Of a stretch of 64,000 nucleotides of DNA, positions 11,451 to 21,959 are shown piece by piece. Every line of letters begins with the position of its first letter. Position 1 is the first letter of the stretch. The translations under genes and the position numbers were made by a program. The DNA is taken from the NCBI GenBank assembly GCA_035048815.1, contig JAUCBN010000011.1:11185501-11249500 (forward strand), read 5' to 3'. The notes under the pieces are model-generated. The model was not told where the DNA came from. It worked only from the letters and a program-made list of their open reading frames with translations, and made no database searches. The stretch is from Abelmoschus esculentus. Taxonomy: Eukaryota; Streptophyta; Magnoliopsida; Malvales; Malvaceae.

Positions 11451-12300
11451 TTGATCCAACAAGGTTGTGAGGCTTTCTTAGCTCACGTGGTGGATGTAAG
11501 TGTCGAGAGTCCGATGTTTGAGAGTTTGAGGACAGTTTATGAGTATCTTGATGTGTTTTTGGAGGAGTTGCCTGAGTTACCTCCCGACCGGGAGTTGGAG
11601 TTCCAGATAGAGGTGTTGCCAGGTACGACACCATTGTTCATCACACCGTATCGTATGGCATCGGCGGAGATGAGAGAGTTGAAGTAGCAGATACAAGAGT
11701 TGCTTGAGAGAGGTTTTATCAGACCGAGTGTGTCACCGTAGGGAGCACCGGTTTTGTTTGTGAAGAAGAAGAACGGATCGATGAGGATATACATCGATTA
11801 CCATCAGCTCAATAAGGTCACGATCAAAAACCGTTATCCATTGGCTAGAATCGATGATCTGTTTGATCAGTTGAGGGGTGCCTATGTGTTTTCTAAGATC
11901 GATCTGAGGTCAGGGTACTACCAGTTGAAGGTGGTGGATGAGGATGTCCAAAAGACCGCTCTTAGGACGCGATAAGGACATTATGAGTTTCTAGTGATGC
12001 CGTTTGGGCTCACGAATGCACATGCAGCTTTCATGGACTTGATGAACCGTATCTTTCAGTTTTATCTAGATTAGTTTGTGGTGGTGTTTATCGATGATAT
12101 ATTGGCGTATTCACGCTCAGAGGAGGAACATGACTATCACCTAATAGTGGTTTTTTCAGGTGTTGAGAGATAGACGTATGTACGCCTAGTTTAGTAAGTG
12201 CAAGTTTTGGTTGTCTGAGGTGGCATTTCTTGGCCACATAGTTGTAGCGGATAGAATCCAATTAGATCCCTAGAAGATCCAAGCTGTGGTGGAATGAAAA
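11451..12300 (+). pseudogene. Outer element reverse transcriptase remnant
   Basis: Gypsy RT motifs appear in order with stops between them: LPELPPDRELEFQIEVLPGT (near 11560), a stop at about 11685, FVKKKNGSMRIYIDYHQLNK (11757), IDDLFDQLRGAYVFSKIDLR and SGYYQLKV (11850-11935), a stop at about 11973, MPFGLTNAHAAF (near 11998), and the active-site FIDDIL (near 12090). The catalytic IDD aspartates are readable but the frame is interrupted at least five times, so no enzyme is made. Confidence 0.85.
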
Positions 12301-12541
12301 CCACCACGGAATTTATCGGGAGTTTTTAGCTTTCTTGGACTTGCCGGATACGACAGGAGGTTTGTTAAGGGCTTCTCGATGATAGCGACACCTTTACCAA
12401 GTTGCTTTAGAAAGGTGTTCCTTTTTTGTGGAATAAGAGAAGACAACAAAGTTTTGAGAAATTGAAAGCCTATCTGATAGAGGCACCGGTCTTGACGCAA
12501 TCGGAATCGAGAAAGGATTATGTGGTGTTTAGCGATGCTAA
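12301..12541 (+). pseudogene. Outer element RNase H start, broken at the first catalytic Asp
   Basis: After RT the sequence still reads a connection region (FSFLGLAGYDRRFVKGFS near 12329) and then YVVFSDA at about 12518-12540, the first catalytic motif of the gypsy RNase H. Homology ends right there, at the bases gctaa. The rest of RNase H and the first two thirds of integrase are absent. Confidence 0.7.
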
Positions 12542-13228
12542 ACACCTTGAACCTTAGGTGTCGGAATTTCATATTAGACCCATATATCTTTCTGTACTCG
12601 AATATCGTTGCTAAGAATATCTTTTTGGGTTGAAATTTCACCTTGATGTATAAATTTGACTTTATTTCAAGTTGGTTAACTTTAATTGGATGTAGTCCCT
12701 AGAAATTGAAAGATTTACATTTTAGTCCCTAGTTAGTGAAGCATGTAATTGATGATGTTAGAATGCTCTGATTGGTCTGAAATTTATCATGAGTGCTATT
12801 TGTATGTTTAATTGAACTTTTATGGAATGAATTTCTACCTTGAAAATTGAATTTAAGAGATTTAAGTTCTAGTCCCTGAATCTTGTAAATGAAATTAAAC
12901 GAGTTGTAGACATCTTTTCGAGTTGGGATTTGATATGCAAACATGTAATAGACTTAACTAAATATTGGTAATACTAATTTAATTTTTGGGTACTTAAATT
13001 TGGGAAATTTAGAATTTGGTCCTTTTTACTTAAATGTTCAAATTAAGACTCGTTTCTCTTTCGTATTTGTTACCATTAGACACAAGCTATGTATGGATAT
13101 GTAGGACTTAAGTGAAGCACATAGATAAGATAAAAGAAAAAAATATGATTGTTTATCGGGTTAAACCTTTACGGGTTTAACTCGGTATTCCCCATGTAAT
13201 CTGTTAGTGTTGGTTTCGTCTACATCGA
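12542..13228. other. Foreign filler replacing RNase H/integrase in outer element
   Basis: About 690 bp with no gypsy coding similarity lies between the RNase H motif and the DGQSER end of integrase. It is flanked by direct repeats gctaa (12537-12541 and 13229-13233). Inside are two diverged copies of a phrase like tagtccctagaaattgaaag / tagtccctgaatcttg, and an inverted pair gggttaaacctttacgggtttaac near 13160. It could be an LTR fragment from another element or filler from a repaired break. Confidence 0.55.
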
Positions 13229-13980
13229 GCTAAGGGGGTTACACAAAACGATGGACAGTCTGAGAGAGTTACTCAGATCTTGGAGGATATGCTTCGGTGT
13301 TGTGCTGTGGACTTTTCTCGTAGTTAGGAGGAGTAGTTACCGTTGGTAGAGTTTGCTTACAGCAACATATATCAGTCAAGCATCAAGATGGCTCATTTTG
13401 AGGCCTTGTACGGACGTAGGTGTAGGACACCCTTGTGTTGGAAAGAGCTTAATGAGAGAAAAATAGTGGGTTCAGAGCTTGTTTAGGAAACCGAGGAGAA
13501 GGTTCAGATCATAAAAGAAAGGTTACAAGTAGCTTTTGATAGACATACGCGGATAAGAAACGTAAGCATATCGAATATGAGCTTGGTGAGAAGGTGTTTC
13601 TCAAAATATCTCCGTGGAAAGGTATCATCCGGTTTGGTCGCAATGGGAAGTTGAGTCCAAGGTACATCGAGCCGTATGAGGTTTTTTAGAGAGTTGGACC
13701 GGTAGTTTATCGGCTAGCTTTACCTCCGGAGTTGGCACGTATACACAATGTGTTCCACGTGTCTATGTTGAGATGTTACCTCTCCGATCCTTCGCATGTG
13801 ATTCATCTTGAGGAGATCGAGGTCAATATAAATTTAACTTACGAGGAGAGACCTATCGAAATCATGGATAAAGGAGTTAAGGAGCTTCGGAACAAGTGCA
13901 TACCCTTAGTAAAAGTGTTATGGAGGAACCATGGGATCGAAGAAGTAATATGGGAATCGGAAAAGTATATGAGAGCCTAG
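13229..13980 (+). pseudogene. Outer element integrase C-terminus and chromodomain-like tail
   Basis: It reads DGQSERVTQILEDML (which carries the catalytic Glu region), LPLVEFAYSNIYQSSIKMAH, FEALYGRRCRTPLCWKEL, then after stops and frameshifts KIHNVFHV-type ARIHNVFHVSMLRCYLSDPS (13732 on) and the tail LVKVLWRNHGIEEVIWE, ending at the stop 13978-13980. The tail has the shape of the C-terminal chromodomain that directs chromoviruses to heterochromatin. The frame from 13732 is open, but the upstream part is not. Confidence 0.8.
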
Positions 13981-14027
13981 TATCCTCATCTCTTCCTGAC
14001 AGGTAAATTTCAAGGACGAAATTTTCT

Positions 14028-14043
14028 GTAAGAAGAGGAGAGT
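14028..14043 (+). other. Outer element polypurine tract
   Basis: The purine-rich stretch aagaagaggagag ends directly before the 3' LTR, in the position of the plus-strand primer. The preceding ggtaaatttcaaggacgaaa is typical of this element class. Confidence 0.75.
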
Positions 14044-14800
14044 TATAATGACTCAGATTCGGATCCTAGTGTCGGGTTAACCCGAGGGGTTTGGACTTTA
14101 GTTTTGGGCCCCAAGTTTGAGTGTTGGGTCTTAGGCTTTTGGGCTTGCTCGATTATTGGGCTTTAGGGTTGTTGGATTGAGAGTTGGGCCTTAGTTAGTG
14201 GGGGTATTTTTGTAAATACACAAGTTGTATGAGAGAGATTTAGGGGGAGGGCTTGGCCTGCAGAAGTGAGATCATCACTTATTCTCTTTTTCCCTATCTC
14301 TTTCATCTTGGTAGCAAGAAAAGAGGTAAGTAAAGGTTGAATTTTTAAGGTTTTTGCTTAGAATCTCGTTTGCTTGTTAGACAGGATGTTGTAGAACACT
14401 AAAGGATCTATAAAATAAGGTAAAATTAGTTTGGTTTGATGAAGAAGAGGGGGTGTATGGGAATCCGAGAATAAGGTTTAGAGGGTTGTTTCTTTGTTTT
14501 TCTTGATATTTTTAAGAGTTAAAAATATTCGTTGCAGTGTTTAAGAGTTGGTTTAATCCCTTTCTTGTAGAGAAGGAAGTGGGAGCTTCATCACAAGGTT
14601 TGGGCAAAGGATAAAGCTTGGAGGTGTGAGTTCGGGTTTGGTTACTATTTTTGCAATAGGTTGGTACTCCCAACTCGTTCTTTACATCACTCATATCATG
14701 GTAGTTGCATACATATAGATTTTTGATGCATGTGTGCTTGGTTTTGAGCTTGAAGATATTAATGGTGATTTTCGGATTTATATGTTTGAAGACTGAAAAT
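14044..14800 (+). repeat. Outer element 3' LTR, left part (757 bp)
   Basis: It aligns with 7439 onward (the first bases are tataatgactcag, so the terminal TG has mutated to TA). It is interrupted at 14800 by the inner element and resumes at 27018. Confidence 0.9.
14796..14800. repeat. Target-site duplication AAAAT of inner element, left copy
   Basis: aaaat precedes the inner element and recurs at 27018-27022. The uninterrupted 5' LTR has gaaaaatgatg at the same place. Confidence 0.85.
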
Positions 14801-15163
14801 TGTGATACCCTCGCCCCGGGTTAGGAGACGAGGGCGTCAACCAGACATAAAAACTCGAACAATGTATCCAAATTCAAATAAATTATTCATTTAAGTAACG
14901 TTGTGAGTTAATCACTATTAACCCTTACTTATTTTACGGACCGAACCCATGTACTACTTATACAAATTCGAGACAAATTTAAAACTTTTTCGATACTTAA
15001 ACAGATTTTCAATTCGAATCTTAGATACTATTCGTTATTCAATTGTAGTCTCATTTGACTTTATCAAACTTTTATATTATTATGTGTTCATTTAACTATC
15101 ATTAATTATGTCTTGTTAACTAAGTAAGTTCCCGTATTAAATTTGAACCCAAAATAATAAGGA

Positions 15164-15465
15164 GGTATCGATACCCCTAAGGTTGGTATCGATACAGGAG
15201 TATCGAACCAGGTATCGATACTGGTCCTTGGTGTTGACTCGTTGACCAAGACTGGGTAGCCAGTATCGAAACAGGTATCGATACAAATTGGCTACTAGAA
15301 GCTCCAGTATCGAAACGTGTTTCGATACAAAAGGCTACTGGAAGCTCCAGTATCGAAACGTGTTTCGATACCAAAGGCTACTGGAAGCTCAGTATCGAAA
15401 CGTGTTTCGATAAAAAGTGTTTCTGCCAAAGGTAGTATCGATACCCAAGCTAGTGGTATCGATAC
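15164..15465. repeat. TATCGATA / TATCGAAAC palindrome array in inner LTR
   Basis: Motifs include ggtatcgatacccc, ggtatcgatacagg, ggtatcgatactgg and gggtatcgataca. These are followed by three units of a 42-44-bp repeat, each holding a hairpin with arms tatcgaaac and gtttcgata around gt, then ggtatcgatacccc again. The equivalent block in the other LTR is 23701-23962 with two units. Confidence 0.85.
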
Positions 15466-16541
15466 CCCTGCTCGAAATTGACAAATTCAAGCCTTCTAAA
15501 CACTTAGGCATTACCAAATGGGGCTTTCTAGATGATCTCAACCCAAACCTAAGCCTTAAGGATCATTATACATGCTTAGGTAACCTATATCGTTTCACCA
15601 AACTTGTTCATTTTAGTCAATTTGTTATGCATGCCAATATTCAAGTCATCCCCTACTTAGGATAAACATCTAACCTTATCCTTACCATGGTCTCCTATGC
15701 AATCATGTTAGGTCCTAAGTTCACATGACCTAAACACCAAAACAAGTTAACCATATGCTAAATACATGCTTCCAAAGCCAACATGTCAACCATAGCCACA
15801 ATCAAACATACAAGGCTAACCTACCATGAATGTTGTGCCTTATGGCTTACAAACCAAAAGCTAAAATGATCATATGAATATACACAAATCATGACCTAGC
15901 TATCAATGCATATACTAGTCTAGCATGATCACTAAGCCACCATGTATTAGGAGTTACAAAATTATCAAAATACCATACTTTGACTTGCTTCCCGTGTCCT
16001 TGCTCTAGTTCAAGCTTCGTCAATTTCTATAACTCGTGAACCTGTTGTTTGGGAAGGAGGAAACAAAGAGTGTAAGTACTAAGAAGTAATTAGTGAGGTA
16101 GCCTAAGTCTAGCCAATTTAGACATGACTTATAACAAATGATATACTTCAATGAGCAACAATTCAAATACATATGGCAATTAGTACATCATATAATCATG
16201 CTTAATGTACAATGACATGTCATATTCAATGCTCAAGGTCAAATTATAACAAATGCTCTATGGCAAGTACATATCGAATGTTCAAGTTCAAAACATATCA
16301 GATGTCCTAGGGCAAATACATATCAAATGTCCAAATTCAATTCATATCAAATGCCCTATGGCTAATACAGATCAAATATTCAAGTTCAAATCATATCAAA
16401 TGCCCTATGGCAAGTACATGTCAAATGCTTATTAGCAATTACATTTCAAATGTCCTATGACAATTATATTAATTTTAATCTTCTGAATTAATTTCAAACG
16501 TCGCCTTGGTATAGTTAGACTAGGTAAACGAGTCAACAGAA

Positions 16542-16683
16542 GTACCCTAAGGTACTAACAAAAGTGCCACTAGGACACTAACAAAAGATACCCATGGTAT
16601 CTACAAATGATGACTAACCACCAACAAAGGTACCCATAGTACCAACAGAAGTACCGAAGTACTGATCAGAAGTACCGAAGTAC
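16542..16683. repeat. Six successive mini-hairpins in inner LTR
   Basis: gtaccctaaggtac (16542), gtgccactaggacac (16564), gatacccatggtatc (16587), ggtacccatagtacc (16629), gtaccgaagtac (16651) and gtaccgaagtac (16672) each form short inverted repeats, spaced by aacaaaag/aacagaa linkers. The same set recurs at 25037-25178 in the other LTR. The arms differ between units while pairing is mostly kept. Confidence 0.7.
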
Positions 16684-18445
16684 TAACAAATGAGCTCAGA
16701 CCCTAGGCATGCCGTACTACCTATGACCAACTATAACCCAAGACTCAATCAGAATTTTTTATTCAATTAATCTTCCTTTTTCTTAGTCAATTTTCTTATT
16801 ACGGATGATGTACGTAACATGGCAATATCAAAAGCATCAAGTCACGCTATCAAGTCCAAAGGCATATGTGTCATGCTACTAAATTCATAAGCATATGTGT
16901 CATGCTAGTATATCAAAACATTTATATATCATCATGTTACCAAATCCAAAAGTATAAGTCATGCTAACATATCAAACATATATACATATCATGCTATTAT
17001 AAACATAACTCATGCATGACTAACATACCTGGCATTCTCAATCGCGTGTCATTACTTACCTCGGCATTTCCGAGCTATGCAAATGTTCTAATCTAGTCTA
17101 TTATCTAGTACTCAAACATAGAGTCAAACAAGTTATTATTAATTAGTCCTCCTTCTTATAGTGTCGAATATTCATTTAATTCGGTTACATTACAAGGCAA
17201 ATCAAATATTCAAATAAGGTTAGGACCCTAGGTCCTAACCCTAAAGTTTGCTACACTCACCAATACTCCGAGCTATCACGGGTTGTAGATCGTAACCCCT
17301 TTGCCTCGCTTCCTTGTTGCTTCGAGCCTCTCTTGCTCTTCAACTTCTTCTCTTTGGTTATCTAACAATTCATATATAATGGCTAGGTATCAATACATTT
17401 TCAACCAACTATTTCAAGTATTTTCAAGCTCAACCAAAATAAACATATATATTTGTTCATTACGGACAGTTTCGCTACCCCTTCGGCGAAACAAACATAT
17501 CTCCTAGCTCTGATGTCCGATTTTAGTCCATTTTACCTTGTTAGAAAGCTAGAAGAATCCTCTAAAAGTTACAATCAATCTTACATTTTTATTCCTAATC
17601 AATCAGCTCCAGAATTCATCCGAAACAGACCTGGCCGAATTCCTCGGGACTGCTCGGGTAGCCTTACGGAACTGCTCATATCTTCCTCTACCGAACTCGG
17701 ATTTAGGTTTCGTAAATTTCCTCTTAAACTAGGTATACATGAGTATCATAGTAAAAAAATTTCAGCTCCAAATTCCTTAAATCCCGACCTAGGGAAATTC
17801 TCAAAGTTGGATACTTGGGATAGCTATTCTAGGCTATGTTCGGCTAATCTCCATTCTAGGTGTCCGAACTAAAACTTATCGATTTTCCAGCATTACTATC
17901 ATGAAATCAATCTCATTCAACTAACTTTTCCATCCCTATCTTCATGCATGTTGAACATTGATCCAATCAATGCACATGACATTTCTAAAATCCTACACCC
18001 AAGCCCTCAAATCCACTTTTCATACTTCTAACACCATAACTAATCCATAGCTAACTTTAATTTAATTTTTAACAACTTAGCCTCAAATTTGAGCAACTAT
18101 AAGAATTCAACCTCATGCCAATTGGCAATCTAAAAGGGGATCGAAAGGCTTACCCGGTTCCTTTTTGCTTTTAGCTCCTAACTTCACCAATTTCTCAAGA
18201 ACTCTAGCTTGCCCCTTTAAGCTCCCATGGAGTTTTCTCCCTCTTCAATTTGGGTTTTCACGTGTAAATGAGTGGGAAGGAAGAAATCTTTAGCTGATTT
18301 TGTTTGTTTATTATTGTATGTGAAAAGACCACCTTACCCTTAATGAATTATTTGGCCTAGATATTTACCAAGGGTAGTTTATGGAACATGAGTATTTTTC
18401 ATGCAATGTTCAAGCTTTTTAACTTAATTAATTTGGTCCCTCTTT

Positions 18446-19372
18446 CTACTTCACTAGACATGAAGTTTGATTTAATTGCAATTCATTCGAATTATTCACT
18501 AGCCCGGTTTTTGGGGTGTTACAACTCTCCCCCCTTAAAAGAAATTCGTCCTTGAATTTACCTGAATGAAACAGTTGCGGATATTGGGCTTTCATCGTCT
18601 CCTCGGGTTTCCAAGTAGCTTCTTCTTTCTTTTGATTCCTCCAAAGGACTTTTACTAAGGAAACGTTCTTATTGTGGAGTCTTTTCACTTCTCTATCAAG
18701 TATCTGAATCGGTTCCTCTTCGTAAGACAGATCGGGATTTAATTCTAATTCCTCAGGTTTCAGTACATGAGAAGGATCGGATCTGTATCTTCTTAGCATA
18801 GAGACGTGGAACACATTATGTATCTTATCGAACTCACTGGGGAGAGCAAGGCGATAGGCCACCGGGCCAATCCGTTCAATAACCTCAAAAGGTCCGATGA
18901 AGCGGGGGCTAAGCTTTCCTCTTTTCCCGAATCTGAACACTTTCTTCCAAGGAGAAACTTTTAGGAAGACCTTGTCTCCCACATTGTACTGAACGTCTCT
19001 CCGTTTCAATTCTGCATAAGCCTTTTGTATATCGAAGGCTTGTTTCAATCGATCATGAACTATTCGAACTTGTTTCTCTGTCTCCCGGATCATTTCAGGT
19101 CCTAAAACTTTATTCTCTCCCAATTCGGACCAACACAGAGGATTTCTGAATTTCCTCCCGTATAGAGCTTCAAAGGGAGCCATTTGAATCGATGCTTGAT
19201 AGCTATTATTGTATGAAAATTCCGCTAAAGGTAAAGACTTCTCCCAATTCCTCCCAAAGTCTATAACACAAGCACGCAACATGTCTTCTAGTATTTGTAT
19301 TACTCTTTTCGATTGACCATCGGACTGCGGATGGAAAGCAGTACTAAGATGTACTTTAGCCCCAAGAGCTTT
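18446..19372 (-). pseudogene. Inner element integrase C-terminus with chromodomain-like tail
   Basis: In frame with the upstream integrase but cut off by a stop at about 19370 (KSL*KALGAK, a CAG-to-TAG-type change). It reads FHPQSDGQSKRVIQILEDML, where family members have DGQSER, so the third catalytic residue (Glu) is Lys here. Then come LPLAEFSYNNSYQASIQMAP, FEALYGRKFRNPLCWSEL, the GPFEVIERIGPVAYRLALP and KIHNVFHVSMLRRY motifs, and the tail VLWRNQKKEEATWKPEE. The frame passes the purine tract and ends 78 bp inside the LTR, at 18446. Confidence 0.9.
18524..18541 (-). other. Inner element polypurine tract
   Basis: On the minus strand cttttaaggggggagagt lies directly against the LTR end, the plus-strand primer of a minus-oriented gypsy element. 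Confidence 0.85.
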
Positions 19373-19975
19373 CTACAATGACTTCCAAAATCTGGAGGTG
19401 AAGTTCGGATCTCTATCAGAAATGATGGACGTTGATACACCATGTAATTGAATCACCTCTCGGATATACAATTCAGCTAAGGTCATGTTCCTTCGAACCG
19501 GAATAAAATGCGTAGACTTGGTGAGTCTATCAACTATCACCCAAATAGCATCATTCTTTTTCGGTGTAACAGGTAGGCCAATAACAAAATCCATTGTCAC
19601 TCGATCCCATTTCCACTCAGGCAATTCAATAGGCTGAAGCAATCCTGTAGGAGCTCGGTGTTCAGCCTTAACCCTTTGACATGTTAAACATCGGGATACG
19701 AAATCTGTGATGTTTGCCTTCATGCCAGGCCACCAATACAAGGATTTCAGGTCCTTATACATCTTAACAGAACCAGGGTGGATCGAGAACGGGCTTTGAT
19801 GTGCTTCTTGTAGGATATATCTTTTCAATTTCTCATTATTCGGAACACATACTCTATCTCTAAAGTAGAATAATCCATTCGGATTGAGGGAGAATTCGAC
19901 ATTAGCTTTCGAATCAAGCTTTGATGCAATAGCTTGAAGTTTAGAATCAGACTGTTGTAGCTCTTTAATCCTCAA
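19373..19975 (-). pseudogene. Inner element integrase N-terminal and catalytic core
   Basis: An open stretch of 200 codons. The zinc-binding HHCC domain is visible as H..S..IHPG...K ending CLTCQRVKAEH (about residues 68-106). The first catalytic Asp is in TMDFVIGLPV (about 128) and the second in IISDRDPNFTSRFW (about 188). It lies in a different frame from RNase H, with the shift somewhere between about 19976 and 20105. It stops before the third catalytic region, which continues in frame at 18446-19372. Integrase joins the cDNA to host DNA; this copy is broken. Confidence 0.9.
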
Positions 19976-20102
19976 AATCAGATCAGACTGAACCTGGAGT
20001 TCAGAAAAATATCCTTGCTTTCGATATACTTGAAGATGAGCATTAATCGAATTTGAGGCTACAAGGAAATTTTTAAATCAGATACGATTACTCAAAGGAA
20101 GC

Positions 20103-20714
20103 TTACAATATTTCAAAGTTATTAAATAACTTACCCAAGGTCGGTTTACGACTAAGAGCATCGGCCACCACATTGGCCTTTTTGGGATGGTAGTCAATGA
20201 CCAAGTCATAATCTTTTAGCAATTCCATCCATCTCCTTTGCCTCAAATTCAAATCCTTTTGAGTCAGGAGGTATTTGAGACTCTTGTGATCGGTGTACAG
20301 ATAACACTTCTCACCATATAAGTAATGCCTCCATATCTTGAGGGCAAAAACAATAGCAGTTAACTCGAGGTCATGTATCGGATAATTCAACTCATGAGGC
20401 TTCAATTGCCTTGATGCATAAGCAACCACTTTATTTTCTTGCATTAGGACACAACCTAGTCCTGAATGTGAAGCATCACTATACACAGTAAATTCCTTAC
20501 CGGATTCCGGTTGGATAAGGACAGGAGCATGAGTCAAAGCTTGCTTAAGCTGATCAAAGCTTCTTTGTTGGTCCTCTGACCATTCAAACAACTTATCTTT
20601 TCTTAGAAGCCTAGTTAAAGGCAAGGCGATGGTGGAGAATCCTTTAACGAATCTCCTATAATACCCGACTAAACCAAGAAAACTTTTAACCTCAGTAACA
20701 TTTCTTGGAGGTCT
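20103..20714 (-). pseudogene. Inner element RNase H
   Basis: Downstream of RT in the same frame, after a stop at about 20714 (ILD*RPPRN, where relatives have Trp). It reads the connection region FLGLVGYYRRFVKGFS, then RNase H with FTVYSDASHSGLGCVLMQ (first Asp), DLELTAIVFALKIWRHYL (Glu), YTDHKSLKYLL (Asp) and KKANVVADALSRKP (last Asp). All catalytic acids are readable. The frame closes soon after, near 20103, where the shift to the integrase frame occurs. Confidence 0.9.
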
Positions 20715-21959
20715 CTAATCTAGAATAGTTTGTACTTTCTTGGCATCAACTTTGATTCCTTTTGCCGAAATAACATGGCCAAGGAATGACACTTCCGATA
20801 ACCAAAATTCACACTTGGAGAACTTGGCAAACATTTGACGTTCCCGAAGTGTTTGCAGAACAATTCGAAGGTGTTCTGAGTGTTCCTCCTTGGTTCGGGA
20901 ATACACCAAAATGTCATCAATAAAGACAACCACAAACTTATCAAGATGAGGCTTGAACATCCGATTCATCAGATCCATGAATGCAGTTGGTGCATTGGTT
21001 AGCCCAAATGGCATCACCAAGAATTCAAAATGTCCATAACGAGTTCTGAAGGTCGTCTTAGGAGCATCTTCCTCTTTTACTCTCATCTGATAGTACCCCG
21101 ATCGAAGATCAATCCGGGAGAATACCGTAGCATTTTTAAGTTGATCAAATAGATCTTCGATCCTAGACAGAGGGTACTTGTTCTTAATGGTAACCTGATT
21201 CAGTTGGCGGTAATCAATACAGAGTCTCATTGTTCCATCCTTCTTCTTCACGAACAAAATAGGAGCACCCCATGGTGAAGAACTAGGACGAATAAATCCC
21301 TTATCTTGTAGCTCCTGGAGCTGTTTCTTAAGTTCCTTTAACTCAATAGGTGACATCCTATACGGAGCAATCGACACCGGATTAGTCCCAGGCTGGACTT
21401 CAATCCCAAATTCCACTTCTCTAGTTGGAGGAAGACCAGGGAGTTCCTCCGGGAAGACATCAACAAATTCGGATACCATAGAAATCTTTGGCAACCCGAA
21501 GTTATATTCATCTTGTAAAACCATAGTAGCAAAAATCGAAGTTGGTTTCTTATCAATTAGGAGGATTGACTCCTTTCCCAAGCCACGAAGATACAATCTT
21601 TTGTTCTGATAGTCAATCCAAGCTTCATGTTTGGTCAACCAATCCAACCCCAATATAAGGTCGAACTCACAAGTTGGTAATACAAACAAATCAATCCGAA
21701 AAGGAATACTTCGAATTGAGATCGGAGAGTCTTTACAAACGAGGTTAACATTCATTAAGCCTCCTATAGGGTTTGATACTACAAGACCCCTATCAAAATT
21801 TTCAGGCTCTAACTTAGTCTTTACAAGCATTTTAGAACATACAAAGGAATGAGTAGATCCTGAATCTATCAAAGCATATGCAGGACTCAAACTTAATTCA
21901 ATTATACCTGCAATAACATCGGGAGACTCTTCCTCCTCCCTTCCACGAACGTGGTACAT
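20715..21959 (-). pseudogene. Inner element protease and reverse transcriptase
   Basis: The longest open stretch in the window (414 codons) and the best-kept part of the element. The protease active site is AYALIDSGSTHSFV (about residues 27-40). RT motifs follow: LPGLPPTREVEFGIEVQPGT, PYRMSPIELKELKKQLQEL, FVKKKDGTMRLCIDYRQLNQ (about 238), FSRIDLRSGYYQMRV, MPFGLTNAPTAFMDLMN and the catalytic FIDDILVYS (about 347). The Met at 21959 is internal, since the frame is continuous with gag upstream apart from nonsense codons. RT would copy the element RNA; this piece may be an intact domain but lacks an intact polyprotein. Confidence 0.93.

Larger units (their letters stand above)
14801..18523 (-). 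repeat. Inner element 3' LTR (left copy, 3723 bp)
   Basis: It pairs with 23338-27017. It contains, left to right, the palindrome-rich block (15164-15465), degenerate tandem motifs around atatcaaatgtcc (about 16240-16460), six mini-hairpins (16542-16683) and a block of catatgtgtcatgcta-type repeats (about 16820-17010). It is 43 bp longer than the other LTR, which equals one extra unit of the 42-44-bp repeat at 15290-15415. Open frames inside it (for example 15417-15665 and 17453-17872) are conserved only because the LTR is duplicated. Confidence 0.93.

Noticed and set aside
15417..17872. Open frames inside the inner LTRs (for example 15417-15665, 16253-16435, 17453-17872 and their twins at 23825-26169) as conserved genes
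   Set aside because: They occur twice only because the LTR is duplicated. They have no recognised domains, and tandem repeats create some of them.
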